From: Opeltia flavorubescens
Taxonomy: Eukaryota; Ascomycota; Lecanoromycetes; Teloschistales; Teloschistaceae
Assembly: GCA_000442125.1 (NCBI GenBank)
Contig: KE546973.1
Span: 930,001-994,000, forward strand
Reading direction: 5' to 3'
Length of the DNA stretch: 64,000 nucleotides
Under the pieces are notes generated by a model. The model was not told the origin of the DNA, ran no database searches, and saw nothing but the letters and a program-made list of their open reading frames with translations. Positions 54,298 through 64,000 of this stretch are shown here, piece after piece. Made by a program: the position numbers and the translations under genes. Position 1 is the first letter of the stretch. Each line of letters begins with the position of its first letter.

Positions 54298-55792
54298 TCA
54301 TGTCATTCCAAGCTCCGCAAGATGCATATCTTCGTTGCGATAGTGATCCGCAACAATACGGTACAGGTAGGACGGGGCATGACCGCCACTAGAAACAGGA
54401 TTAGTTTAAGATTCTTGAGAAACGGAATCTTGGACAGACAGATTTGTGACATATAGGTCTACAAGATCGGCAGCAATATAATCGAAAAGTGGGTTGTTGA
54501 GATCGATTTTTTCAATCAGACTCCCTTCCTCGAATGCAACAATGTTACTTGGATCCCCGTGTTCAATAAGTTTTTCGACATCGAAAGTATAAACTGGACT
54601 GAGTTTGTAGACACCACTTATTACCAAGACTGGCGTACGATGCATTCTCGCTGCTTTCGCAATCCCTTTGGCTCCCGCTGCGGCTACCAAACCGCCATCT
54701 GCGAGTGCCAAGTTAGCGTTCAAGATGACTTTGGTTACTCGAGACATGAGCGCGAAGCTTGTTGAATAGGGTACAAGCAGGACCGAGATGCCTGCCTCAG
54801 TCAAAGCCTTTTGGAATCTTTCTGAGATACTGTCCTTGTAACTGCTACCAGCTGCTCGTACTACCTGTATTTGATCCAACTGGGATTCAGTTGAATAAGC
54901 TTCAGCGTACACGACAGTGAATTTCCGCTTCACAGCAGCTTTCAACAAAAATTTCTGCACAGTCATAGACGGCGTGTACGTTAGTATAATTTCGTCTGAA
55001 TGTATATGATCTTGCGCATAACTCGCGATTTGGTCATCCGCCTGCTTCAGCTCGTCGATGATTTCCTGTATTCCCTCAACAACTTCTGCTCTTAGATCTC
55101 GGGCGTCATTGAGACCTGACTGAACAGTAGTTGCACGCGGCAAATGCTGCGCCGGGGACTGGGTAGGTGGATGGCTCAACGGAGACACGTTCTTCGAAGG
55201 AGGATGTGAGAGGAGACTGAAAAGTGAAGTGGCAGCTGGCGCATTGTTCCAGCCAACGTACGAGGTGTGAGTGGTAAGTAGAGGAGGCCGCTCATTCGAT
55301 GTTACCGTAGCGAAAGCGCTGAAGCCAGCGTCCATACTCGATTCTAGCGTGTGTCTTATCCTGCCTTCACCATGCCAGCCTACCGTCCCTGTATCCTGTT
55401 TTGTGCCGGCTTCACCTCCGCGATCTTCTTCTGCCTCGTCCCTGATTACGCCCAATACTCGGCCTACAATATTTCCTACAGCAAGCTCCTTCGGCTGAGC
55501 TGCGACCAGTCTTCGCCCAACTTCTTGAACTCTCCCAATAAGCTTTGCGACGTCGGTAACCCTAAAGACTCCTACCACTCTGCGTAACAGATAGGCTGTC
55601 GCAATAGCGCATGCCTCAGAGCCGCAGATCTGGCGGTGCTTGATGAGACTAGATGCATTAGATAGTAAATACAAGAGGTTGATAAATCCTATACCTGACA
55701 AGCTGTTCTATAGAGCTCTCAACAGAATTGCCTCTGATGAAGCTTAAGAATGCTGCTAATCCCGGGGTTGTTGCCCCTATTGTTGGAGGCAT
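54298..55792 (-). CDS. GCD7: Translation initiation factor eIF2B subunit beta
   Basis: Protein of 465 residues, a regulatory subunit of the eIF2B guanine nucleotide exchange factor that senses phosphorylated eIF2. Exons 55792-55695, 55648-54440, 54388-54298. The joins give SSIEQLVSLIKHRQICGS and VDLYVTNLGGHAPSYLYRIV, both typical; without the last splice the frame would read a short unlike tail. The Rossmann-like half is clear: DEIILTYTPSMTVQKFL, VVYAEAYSTESQL, LADGGLVAAAGAKGIA, PVLVISGVYKLSPVY. An extended disordered insert at about 105-190 is common in fungi. The last donor is GTCTGT, a weak site. Confidence 0.95.
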
Positions 55793-56206
55793 GACGCGAT
55801 TTGTTCAGTCGTAGAGAAGCACCTACGGAATTCATTGGAGCTTTGTAGATAGATTAGAGTTATCTTCTTCCCAGTGGCCTTAAAGCCCTTAGTATCATCG
55901 ATACAGTTCAAGAGTGACGCTTTGAGTACTTGCAATGTTCTGGAAAATAAATTAGTGGTGATGACCCGCAGCTCGTGAAGAATGGTGGAAGTCTTTCGGA
56001 GGCGAGCTCGGCGGGGGTGGCTTCTTCGCCGAACCGATGCCGCTCAGTTTACAACACGTACCTAATTACAATCCCCCGTCTTGGGACGTTGAGCGCTGCT
56101 ACTGCAGATTGAAAGGTACCTTCCACTATGCTCGTCAACTCCGAAGCGTATCCTATGGGCTTTCGTAGTCAAATCCGGTGAAGCGGAAGCCTCGTACGCC
56201 TGCTTA
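55793..56206. other. Divergent promoter, GCD7 / NEM1
   Basis: About 410 bases between divergent starts. No motif stands out. Confidence 0.45.
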
Positions 56207-57869
56207 ATGAATTCCCTGAACCTTTTGTCCTCACGAGTGGTGGGTCAGACGATTTCCGAGAAGTCTGGGATTTATCGTACTCGGTCTTTTAGTGAGGGAA
56301 ATCTCAGCAAAAGCAATGGGACGTCGCAACCCAGACGTAGTGCGAGTCAGCATGTCAAACGCGAAAGCTCCTCCGAGAACTTGGGGCAAAAGGATGCAGT
56401 GGAGAGCGATGGTGACGCGGAACAGATCTCAGGCATTGCAACTCCTCTGACCGACCTTGAGGCCGACGAGAAGACCCCTTTGATGGACCACATCAAGTCT
56501 GGAACAAGTCCCAATCAGAAGTACCACAAACTGCAGCTCGCAGCTCGAAGGTTGGCAAAGGCCCTAGTTGGGTCTCTCCAATTTGTCCTTTCTACAATTG
56601 CAGCTCCTGGGCTCTACATTGTAACCTGTGTCTATGATGATAATGGGTTTTTTGCACCCTTGCGGCCAGTACGGACCTTGAGCCGTGTGCTCTCAGGCAG
56701 AGCTGGCCGCAAGTCCACCGCCCAAGCCGTCGGCCTCTCTGCGTCTCCCGGTTCAGATAAGAAGGAAATACCGGCATCGAGACTACTCAGCAAAGGCCAT
56801 CGAAGCCGGGCTACAAAAGGCAGATCCGAACAATCCCTAACCACCGAGGGCCCGCTTCTTGGTGCATCCGAATCGGAATCAGATGCACGGGATGTGTATG
56901 AACGGGGTCCTCCTGGTGTCGAAGATAAAAAAGTCAAGATGCAACCATCGTCGTCATCAGAAGAGGACGCTCCGGTCAGACGTTCTATCCGTATCAAACT
57001 GTACAGCGAAGACACCGTTCGGAAGCGGAAAGCCAAGAAAGCACAGTATAACACTTCAACCCCCGATGTATCGAAGCAGAAAGAACCACCTCTTACCGTC
57101 GCCACAATCAAGTCCCCCACTTCCCCTTCATCACTGCGCATGACTAAATACCCTCGAGCGCCAGCGCCTCCCCGACCACTGATCCCTCCTCGGCAATCTT
57201 CATACTCACCTCGGGGTTCTTCCAGTCTGTCCTCCTCGAGACTCGCACAAAAAACACTGGTCATAGACCTAGATGAGACGTTAATTCATAGTCTCGCAAA
57301 GGGCGGTAGGATGAGTAGCGGGCACATGGTTGAGGTGAAGTTAAACACAGCTGTCGGTTACGGAGGCACCACATTAGGGCCGCAGCATCCCATCCTCTAC
57401 TACGTTCACAAGCGCCCGCACTGCGACGAATTTTTGCGGAAGGTATGTAACTGGTATGAGCTTGTAGTCTTCACCGCGTCTGTGCAAGAGTACGCAGATC
57501 CAGTCATCGATTGGTTGGAACAAGAAAGAAAGTACTTCTCCAGACGCTACTATCGCCAACATTGCACTTTCAGAAACGGTGCCTATATTAAGGATTTGAG
57601 CTCTGTTGAGCCTGATCTAAGCAAGGTCATGATAATCGACAACAGTCCTTTGAGCTATATCTTCCATGAAGGTAAGCTATCTGCCATGATGACTATGATA
57701 GCGCTGAGGGGTTGCTGTAGACAATGCCCTGCCTATCGAGGGTTGGATCAACGATCCTACGGACAACGATTTGTTACACCTCATACCCATCCTAGAAGCA
57801 CTACAATTTGTGATGGACGTTAGAGCGCTCCTTGCTTTACGGCGTGGCGAGGCCGAGGCACAACACTGA
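56207..57869 (+). CDS. NEM1: Nuclear envelope phosphatase Nem1 (Dullard/CTDNEP1 type)
   Basis: Protein of 537 residues, a HAD-family phosphatase that with Spo7 dephosphorylates the phosphatidate phosphatase lipin (Pah1) at the nuclear envelope. Exons 56207-57671 and 57721-57869. A disordered Ser-rich start leads to a hydrophobic segment near residues 115-142 (VGSLQFVLSTIAAPGLYIVT), a long basic/acidic linker, then the catalytic domain from about 350: LVIDLDETLIHS with the DxDxT nucleophile, [55 protein letters not shown]. The last part depends on the splice. The C-terminus HLIPILEALQFVMDVR is standard. Confidence 0.95.
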
Positions 57870-58006
57870 TATGATACAGCCAGAGGTTCATCTGGTCGAT
57901 ATTACGACTGATGCTTGCGACGTCCTGTATCTGAACCGCGGGAAATTGTAACTCAAGCCGGCATCTTTATCGATTAACGGGTCCCTTCAGGCGCGAGTCC
58001 CAGATA

Positions 58007-58720
58007 TCAACATAAACCCAACCGCTTTTCAATCATGGATACAATTTCACTCCATTCCTTCATAGCCCCGTTGCCCGAATCGCCACAGGCCAGTATCTTC
58101 TGGATGGGTTGCAGTATCTCCACCCATCCTCCCGGACTACCATCAACACCCCAGTCTTCTTCGAGGATCTTCAATTGCTTCTTGGTGATCGGGTGCAGCC
58201 ACATTGCTACATTCATAGCCGGCGCAACAAGAATTTTCTTCACAGCTTTCGATGTGTCGCACGTGGCCCCGGAGGTATCCCAAGCTCTGATAATCGATAA
58301 GAGAAGATTATCAGCTATACCAGCTGTCATCTTGGCCAAGGAATTGGCTGATAAAGGCGCAATCACCAACAGGTCTGCCCAACGACGAAGCTCGATATGC
58401 AGAATCTCGGCTCCTCGAGTCCATGGCTCAGCCCATTCATCATCATCAAGAAAGATATCGTCTACGTTGGGGATTGCTCGCAGGTACTCATGCGCTGGTT
58501 GCTCATCACTCTGTCCTGCCAAGAATCTATTTGCGGCCGTCGTTAGGACAATGCGAATAGAGAGATTCTGGTGGTGAGAGAGAGCTTCTGCGATCATAGG
58601 AAGTTTGATGGTTGCAACGCTGCCACTAGCAGCAAGGAGTAAGTGTTTTTTACCATCAGCAGCATAATCTGATGCTCGAAACTGTAGATTAGCTTGGTGG
58701 TTGGTTTGTAGAAGGAGCAT
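58007..58720 (-). CDS. PPCDC: Phosphopantothenoylcysteine decarboxylase (PPCDC/Hal3 family)
   Basis: Single-exon gene of 237 residues, a flavoprotein for the third committed step of coenzyme A synthesis, converting phosphopantothenoylcysteine to phosphopantetheine. Motifs: HLLLAASGSVATIKLP at the start of the fold, the catalytic His108 in LHIELRRWADLLVIAPLSAN, the PAMN motif (167-170) and the substrate-clamp Cys212 in LACGDSGNGAM. All catalytic residues are present, so this is an active-type enzyme and not only a Hal3-like phosphatase inhibitor. There is no acidic tail like that of yeast Hal3. It shares a 333-base divergent promoter with GRX5. Confidence 0.93.
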   Translation of the reverse strand: MLLLQTNHQANLQFRASDYAADGKKHLLLAASGSVATIKLPMIAEALSHHQNLSIRIVLTTAANRFLAGQSDEQPAHEYLRAIPNVDDIFLDDDEWAEPWTRGAEILHIELRRWADLLVIAPLSANSLAKMTAGIADNLLLSIIRAWDTSGATCDTSKAVKKILVAPAMNVAMWLHPITKKQLKILEEDWGVDGSPGGWVEILQPIQKILACGDSGNGAMKEWSEIVSMIEKRLGLC

Positions 58721-59053
58721 GTCTGCGGCCGTTGCTATGAGAAAGCAATAGTAATAATCACCATAACAATCCCAAGTGTAAGTTATATTCCTCGAGGCAG
58801 CCGATCCGAGATATCTCCTTGTTATGATTTACAAGATGAACACGTTGCTGTTCAAAGGCTTCGCGATATAACGCACTCCTAAGCACTACGGATATATAAG
58901 CGTGTCCAAGCCACGTGTTAATTGAGTGGATTAGACAACGGAGTAAGCTTTATGAGGACGATGGTCTCATGACGTCATGCAGAGCTAATTTGTCATAATT
59001 AAGATTGTTTAAATGACATCGCCACATCATCGCTTGTTCATAAGCTGCTTATA
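58721..59053. promoter_or_regulatory. Divergent promoter, PPCDC / GRX5, with E-box and CRE palindrome
   Basis: A 333-base shared promoter with CACGTG at 58912-58917 and a perfect 12-base palindrome CATGACGTCATG at 58968-58979 that contains the octamer TGACGTCA. The palindrome is about 75 bases before the proposed GRX5 start. Factor identity is inference. Confidence 0.5.
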
Positions 59054-59663
59054 ATGATCCTGAGAATAATGATTCTACCGGTTGGTAGTATCGGCCATGG
59101 ATCTTATCGAGGCATCGTATGCTGACTTTTTAGGCCTTCCGCTGCACTTCCCTATTACCTGGCAAATCCGCTTTCAACGCCTTCTCAAAACAACACTCAA
59201 TACGGCTGGCACCCGTAATCTCTCGGCTACTATCTACAGAAACACGAGCGGCAATCGACAAAGCTGTTGAATCCAAACCTGTGGTTTTATTCATGAAAGG
59301 GACACCAGAGACACCGCAGTGCGGATTTTCTCGAGCGAGCATCCAGATCCTAGGTCTTCAAGGAGTTGATCCGAATAAATTTGCTGCATTCAATGTACTT
59401 GAGGACGAAGAGCTACGGCAAGGTGAGTTTTGCCGTCGTCTTAGCTTGTTCGTTTAGAAGCTAAGCGTCGCAATACATCAGGTCTAAAGGAATATTCCGA
59501 TTGGCCGACTATACCGCAGCTCTATCTGCATAAGGAGTTCGTTGGTGGTTGCGATATACTCATGTCGATGCATCAGAACGGGGAGCTATCAAAGATACTC
59601 GAGGAAAAAGATGTACTTGTCCCTGCAGAAAATGCCAATGAGCCACAGCCTCCTGGGCCATAA
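59054..59663 (+). CDS. GRX5: Mitochondrial monothiol glutaredoxin Grx5
   Basis: Protein of 165 residues that carries Fe-S clusters in mitochondria. Exons 59054-59080, 59134-59422, 59482-59663. The core is unambiguous: [39 protein letters not shown] with the CGFS active site, [40 protein letters not shown]. The leader before it is rich in Ser, Arg and Lys, as for a mitochondrial import signal. No ATG lies in that frame after a stop at 59131, but this stop is part of a good acceptor (CTGACTTTTTAG), so a nine-codon first exon (MILRIMILP) is proposed. That first exon is the weakest part. Confidence 0.88.
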
Positions 59664-60192
59664 ATAAAGCATTTATTGCTACCTTTCCTCAAGGCAGGAC
59701 CTGTTTTGCATTGATATTCTAGACCATATCCAACGTCCATGGCACTGCCGGAATTGCTCCTGTTTCATCTTGGTAATCAACTCTGTGGTAGATATGACGA
59801 ACATTTCCTAGCCTTAGCATATGCACCGGACATGTTCCTCCTAGAATAACATTTACACCTCTATGTACTGATTTCCTTGAGTCTTCCTGGCTATGGAACA
59901 GGATAATTGATCACCATAGACACATTTATCGAGAACGTCGTGTCATACTTTCCGATAGGAGTGTACCCTAATAATGTTTATTCTTTTCGATCTTTGCAAT
60001 TCGATAACGTCAATGAAAAATTTACGTGAATTTCGCGACAAGAATCAGACGAAGTACAGTTGCTATGCTTCGTTTGTCCGGAGGAAGCCACATGCTCGGC
60101 CTTACATAGCCGAGCTTGTTTGGCGGAGAGACCACTAAATAGAACAAACTGTGGCGAATCCACTAACGTCTTCCACTTTCCCCTAAAGTATT
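59664..60192. other. Intergenic region between two plus-strand genes
   Basis: About 530 bases with the GRX5 3' end and the promoter of the next gene. Nothing recognised. Confidence 0.4.
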
Positions 60193-61092
60193 ATGGGTAA
60201 GGATAATACGATTCATGTGCTTGAGGGCAAGAAGGCTTGCAAAGTCTCGACTTCCGGAATTTTCAAGAAGCGTGAAAGCGATACGGCGATCAAGGACGGA
60301 CATAAACGTCTGAGAGACCTTCCGCTCTTCCTACGCCCGAAGAAGCGTAAACCCAAGCCTAAGCCTGAGCATCCACTGTCTGCAGAGTTTTCAAGTGTGT
60401 AAGCCATTTATCAGGGAAGTTCACTGCTAACATAGCTATGCCAGGCGCCGTCGAGGATTCTCGCAAATGCATCGAGGAGAAGAATACTTCGCAGCTCGAT
60501 AGCGCCCGCGATGATCTTATCTTTCAAGCCCTAGGAACCATGCAGCATGCCCGTAATCGCATGCAGCAAGCACATGACAGTGACAAGAGTCTACAAAGGC
60601 CTCTGGATGACGAATTACTCGAGCTTACTTCAAGGAATGGCGCCGTCATCACAATGACGCTTGGTAAGCGAATGAATTACTACCGCAAGCTAGTCAAAAA
60701 GGAGGAGGATAAGATGGACGGCCTATTCGAACAGTATGCCAAGGTTTCAAGCCAGATCCAAAACATGTCCATGAATTATTCTGGCTTCTCTGCCTTGGAG
60801 ACAGCCTCTAAGAAACCACGTGCGAAGACCCCTAGGTTCGAAAATGTAGACCAGCGAGACTTGGTTGCAGCTCTGGAGGCTGAAAAAGAGCGAGTCTGGA
60901 AAGCGGCGGGTTCCGTGGGCGAGAAGGCCATTGCAGCCATGAGGGCCAATGAGAAGGTAAGTCCACTCACGACTCTCCAAACAGGTAGTTTTCTGGCCGA
61001 GGAGATGACAATACTATCAGGAATTGCAGTTGCAGGATAAGAGACGGTTGCAGCAACTATGTGAGAGTATGTTTGGTGAAGACGACGGATGA
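60193..61092 (+). CDS. Unknown basic coiled-coil protein, three exons
   Basis: Protein of 261 residues, family not recognised. Exons 60193-60394, 60445-60956 and 61021-61092. The N-terminus is strongly basic, with a nuclear-signal-like run (LRPKKRKPKPKPEHP). The middle and C-terminal parts are helical and charged (ALGTMQHARNRMQQAHDSDK, GKRMNYYRKLVKKEEDKM, ALEAEKERVWKAAGS), ending in an acidic CESMFGEDDG. The splice to exon 3 (NEKELQLQDKRRLQQL) continues the helix and avoids the stop that follows in the unspliced frame. The first donor is GTGTGT, less certain. A nuclear or nucleolar role is a guess. Confidence 0.68.
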
Positions 61093-61716
61093 TCTGATTG
61101 CAGGTCAAGAACATCAAGCTGCAAGATACACATTATTTCCTTGGCGGCCCTTTGCTTCTTGCTTCTCCTTCATCACCATGCTTTTGCTTCGGCTTCCGCG
61201 ATTTACTAAAGAAAATATTGGTTTGGCTACTGAGTTTATATAAAATTGATCAAAATATTCGCTGTTTGTCCTGATTTGAATTTCGAAAGCACCAAGGATA
61301 ATACTCAGGAATTGATACATCGATATGCTATACTTGAAATGAGATGTATCTGAGATACTTACCACTCGGCTACTACCGGTTGCTGCCGGATTTCTTCCAT
61401 CAAGGAGACCTTCATGGGCTGTGTCAATTCATCTCTTTCTCATTTTGATTATATTCTGACTTTTGTTCTCGGATATCAACAGAAGTTGTTCATCACGAAG
61501 TCTATGTAGAGAAAATCTACAATTCTATTTCCCCTTCGTTCTAACGAACATTACAAAGTCAAAACTGTTAACGATTCGGCCATCCTAGAAATTCCTTGCG
61601 CTTGATAACCCTCGAGGCAACCATTTCGTACATCAGAACCGATCAGCAGGCTCCCTCTTATTAGGAGTCTCACGTTGGCAGAAAACGAGTGCGCAAACAC
61701 AGACGCCGTTGTACCG
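61093..61716. other. Intergenic region upstream of the aminotransferase
   Basis: About 620 bases. I looked for an upstream exon coding for a mitochondrial leader and found none convincing. Otherwise nothing recognised. Confidence 0.4.
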
Positions 61717-63056
61717 ATGGCACACAACAATGATGCTCCTGATGGGGTTTACGACCTTGACGCTTCGAAACTCATCTTTACACGCAACAACAATCCAAAA
61801 GCCCTTCCTAGCACTGAGACAATCGCGAGTATGAATGCGTACGCTGAATCGCCATTTTGGACGTGAGGAAAGCCTTCGTTGCTGACAGAGTGATCGCAGA
61901 ACAACAGACTACATGGTCACGTGCAGCTGGGCAGTAGAAACAGGCTGGCAAAATCCTCATCTTGGTCCTTACGGACCCCTAACGCTCATGCCCACAGCAT
62001 CTGTTCTCCATTATGCTACAGAATGCTTCGAAGGTACAAAATGCTACCGTGGTTACGATGGACTCCTCCGCTTATTTCGTCCCGAATTGAACTGCGGTCG
62101 TATGCTTAGCAGTGCACAGCGCATATCCTTACCTAGCTTTGATCCCAAGGAGCTCCAGAAATTGGTCGAGGCGTTAGTCAGTGTGGATGGTGAGAAGTGG
62201 CTCCCGAGATCAAGACCTGGGACATTTCTATACCTTCGACCGGCTATGATTGGTACCGAAGCGAACATAGGTGTCAGCAAGCCACGGGAGGCTTTGCTTT
62301 ACATCGTTGCTCTTCAATTTCCAATTCTTGACGAAGCCGGATCAAGCATGAGAATCTCACGAGCAGAAATGACATGGTCCGCGCCTGGGTGGGTAATGTC
62401 TGGAACCTTCTATTTCTGACGTGAACATGCTAATTCTAAGAATCTACCGGCAGCCAGGCGGTTTCGGCTTCGCCAAAGTAGGCGCAAATTACGGGCCAGC
62501 ATTCGCCGCTCAGGCAGAAGCAAAGCAACGAGGATATCATCAAGTTTTATGGCTGCTAGGTCAGCATAGTGAAGTCACCGAAGCCGGAGCAAGTAACTTC
62601 TTCGTGATGTGGAAGACTAAGGAGGGTGTGACGCAGCTTGTGACAGCTCCATTGACGGAAGGAATTATCCTCGACGGTGTCACTCGAAGAAGTGTTCTTG
62701 ACCTAGCTCGAGCACCGCGCCTGGATGGTGTGGAGGTGGTGGAGAGAAAGTTCACTATGGTCGAGGTGGCGGAAGCTGTTGAACAAGGACGGATGATGGA
62801 AGCTTTCGTTGCCGGGACTGCTGTCAGTGTCTCCGCTCCCCTCTTCAGATCTGATGCGTTGCAACTGATAGTGTAGCAGTACTTCATTCTGTCCGTATCG
62901 CACATACATTATCGAGGAAAAGATCTCGACATTCCGGTTCCAGCTTCAGAGGACGCGTATGCTAGCGCTCTCAAATCCAGGCTGAAGGAGATCATGTATG
63001 GGAAGAAGCATCATGAATGGGGGATCATCGTGAAGGAGCGGAGCAAGTCAAATTAA
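61717..63056 (+). CDS. BAT2: Branched-chain amino acid aminotransferase, with one-base frameshift
   Basis: PLP enzyme that moves the amino group of Leu, Ile and Val to 2-oxoglutarate, fold type IV. Exons 61717-61862, 61900-62392, 62458-62822, 62880-63056. The family reads through: YDLDASKLIFTRNNNPKALP, SVLHYATECFEGTKCYRGYDG, NFFVMWKTKEG, LTEGIILDGVTRRSVLDLAR, FILSVSHIHYRGKDLDIP; the PLP Lys lies in FGFAKVGANYGP. Near 62365-62368 the frame shifts: after SSMRISRA the next conserved block NDMVRAWVGGFGF is in another frame, short by one base in an AAA run. With that base the length would be 393 residues. No leader, so a cytosolic form is likely. Confidence 0.85.
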
Positions 63057-63322
63057 ATTGCGTATGTTTTCTTAGCTTTGGGATACCTGAGAAGAATACT
63101 CAACCGAACGTGTTTCTGGCAGGCATACACAAACAGCGCTTTTCCTATCTCCTGACGAATCGAAGATGGAGAATAAGAAAAGATACGGCGGGTCCAAAGT
63201 GAAGAATACTACAATTTAGGTAGCAAGGAGTCATCATTACGATTGGGAATTCCTTCCTTTGGCTACCAAAGCATGCCGACAGAAAGTATGAATTCATCTG
63301 ATTTGCGTATTAACTTTCCTGT
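63057..63322. other. Convergent intergenic region
   Basis: 266 bases between the 3' ends of the aminotransferase and ECT1. Nothing recognised. Confidence 0.4.
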
Positions 63323-64000
63323 TCATCGATTGGCTGCTCTTTTCTTTTCTAAAATGGCTGCTTCCTCCTCCATGAGTTCTCTACGACGTACAGCATCTTC
63401 TCCTATAGCTTTCTCGCCTTTCTTCTTTTGTCGCTCTTCAAACATCTGCCGGCTTTGAAGGATACGCTGTACGATCTCGCCGGCGTTAACATCCTGGAAG
63501 TTGTGGCCGCCAATTTGCTGGTAGATACCTAGATTCTTAGCGTCAATGTACGGATCGTACGTGAGTGGCATGAAAGCTGTAGGTCCATGATAGACGGCGT
63601 GCGGAGTGCCGAAGGGAAGATGGGTAAGATACTCTTTTGAGGGAGTAAATGGAGCCGAGAAGATTACAGCGTGGATGTACTAGATCCTGTTAGCATGTCT
63701 TTTGCGACGACCTGGAGTTGCATAGAGGTATGGGAAAACCGCATACTCTGCACTGAAGTACACAAAGTCCACGTTCGAAGATGTTCATGATTGGGTAATT
63801 GACACCTTTCCAACGATTGATAACTTCGTCATCGTGCACCCCAGCAACGATGTATGCGGGCCCGTAATCAATACCTCCACCAGCAGCGCACCGGGCCTGA
63901 GTCGAAGACGTATCGTACCAACCACTCCGACGACCAAGATCCGCTTCAACCTTTACTACTTGCCGCAGGAACTCTATGTGTCCGGAAGAAAAGAGGTCAA
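63323..64000 (-). CDS. ECT1: Ethanolamine-phosphate cytidylyltransferase (3' part only)
   Basis: Enzyme of the Kennedy pathway that makes CDP-ethanolamine for phosphatidylethanolamine. Visible exons are 64000-63747 (open at the window edge) and 63679-63323, joined in phase 0. About 202 C-terminal residues are read: FDLFSSGHIEFLRQVVKVEAD, IVAGVHDDEVINRWKG, YPIMNIFERGLCVLQCRYIH, AVIFSAPFTPSKEYL, then the end helix IVQRILQSRQMFEERQKKK. These match the second cytidylyltransferase-like half of Ect1/PCYT2. The N-terminal catalytic half lies beyond the window. The stop is clear and the C-terminal basic helix is usual. Confidence 0.94.

Noticed and set aside
54050-54301. 84-codon minus-strand frame just past the GCD7 stop
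   Set aside because: Its ATG overlaps the real last codons of GCD7 in another frame; kept only as part of a low-level finding.
54406-54439. Reading the GCD7 frame straight on to VQDSVSQES as its end
   Set aside because: Splicing at 54439/54389 restores the conserved GGHAPSYLYRIV ending, so these bases are intron.
1-64000. tRNA, rRNA, transposon, CRISPR or biosynthetic cluster
   Set aside because: A visual search for B-box-like motifs, terminal repeats, transposase domains and clustered biosynthetic genes gave nothing; a tRNAscan or repeat search could still find something.

Overview
The window is nuclear DNA of a filamentous ascomycete (Pezizomycotina). The genes are short and dense, most carry one to ten introns of roughly 45-120 bases with GT...AG ends, and the recognisable proteins are of filamentous-fungal type (YCK-type casein kinase, SUR7/PalI protein, Asp f 7-like barrel protein, Ahc1-type zinc finger, FAR1-type DNA-binding protein). 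I lean to Leotiomycetes or a neighbouring class from general protein resemblance, with low certainty. Six scattered single N bases (7372, 28551, 48200, 51987, 52428, 52430) show it is a draft consensus. Exon borders below were worked out by hand from splice signals, reading frame and remembered family sequence; multi-exon entries give the full span with exons in the text.

Layout. 1-10.2 kb: 5' end of a YCK-type casein kinase (-), a four-helix membrane protein (+), a 2-oxoglutarate/Fe(II) oxygenase with six exons (-), an ABHD12-like membrane hydrolase (-), a fungal multi-pass membrane protein (+) and a secreted PLC-like phosphodiesterase (-). 10.2-25 kb: a SUR7/PalI protein (+), an AT-hook coiled-coil protein (-), the NatA catalytic subunit NAA10 (+), a Ser/His-rich protein (+), a FAR1-like protein (+), a secreted Asp f 7-like protein (-) and CCZ1 (-). 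25-41 kb: nuclear poly(A)-binding protein Pab2 (+), the HECT ubiquitin ligase RSP5 (+), Ahc1-like (-), an Alba protein (+), VTC1 (-), a Tctex-1 dynein light chain (+), a short-chain dehydrogenase (-) and DRE2 (-). 41-64 kb: STF2 (+), NUP133 (+), a SUMO-motif protein (-), LST8 (+), the pseudokinase CEX1/SCYL1 (-), eIF2B beta GCD7 (-), the phosphatase NEM1 (+), PPC decarboxylase (-), GRX5 (+), an unknown nuclear-looking protein (+), a branched-chain aminotransferase (+) and the 3' end of ECT1 (-).

This is a housekeeping region and not a gene cluster. I see no transposon, rRNA, tRNA, CRISPR or secondary-metabolite cluster. Several neighbours share divergent promoters (CCZ1/pab2, VTC1/dynein light chain, DRE2/STF2, GCD7/NEM1, PPCDC/GRX5). 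Several products touch TOR, vacuole and lipid control (LST8, CCZ1, VTC1, NEM1, ECT1, RSP5), probably by chance.

The most notable points are: a start codon split by an intron in STF2; a one-base frameshift in an otherwise intact aminotransferase; an ambiguous base in the splice donor of RSP5; an in-frame stop-free intron in NAA10; competing acceptors in NUP133; and three perfect TGACGTCA sites, all intergenic, one inside a nine-base inverted repeat. I found no convincing new biological system.
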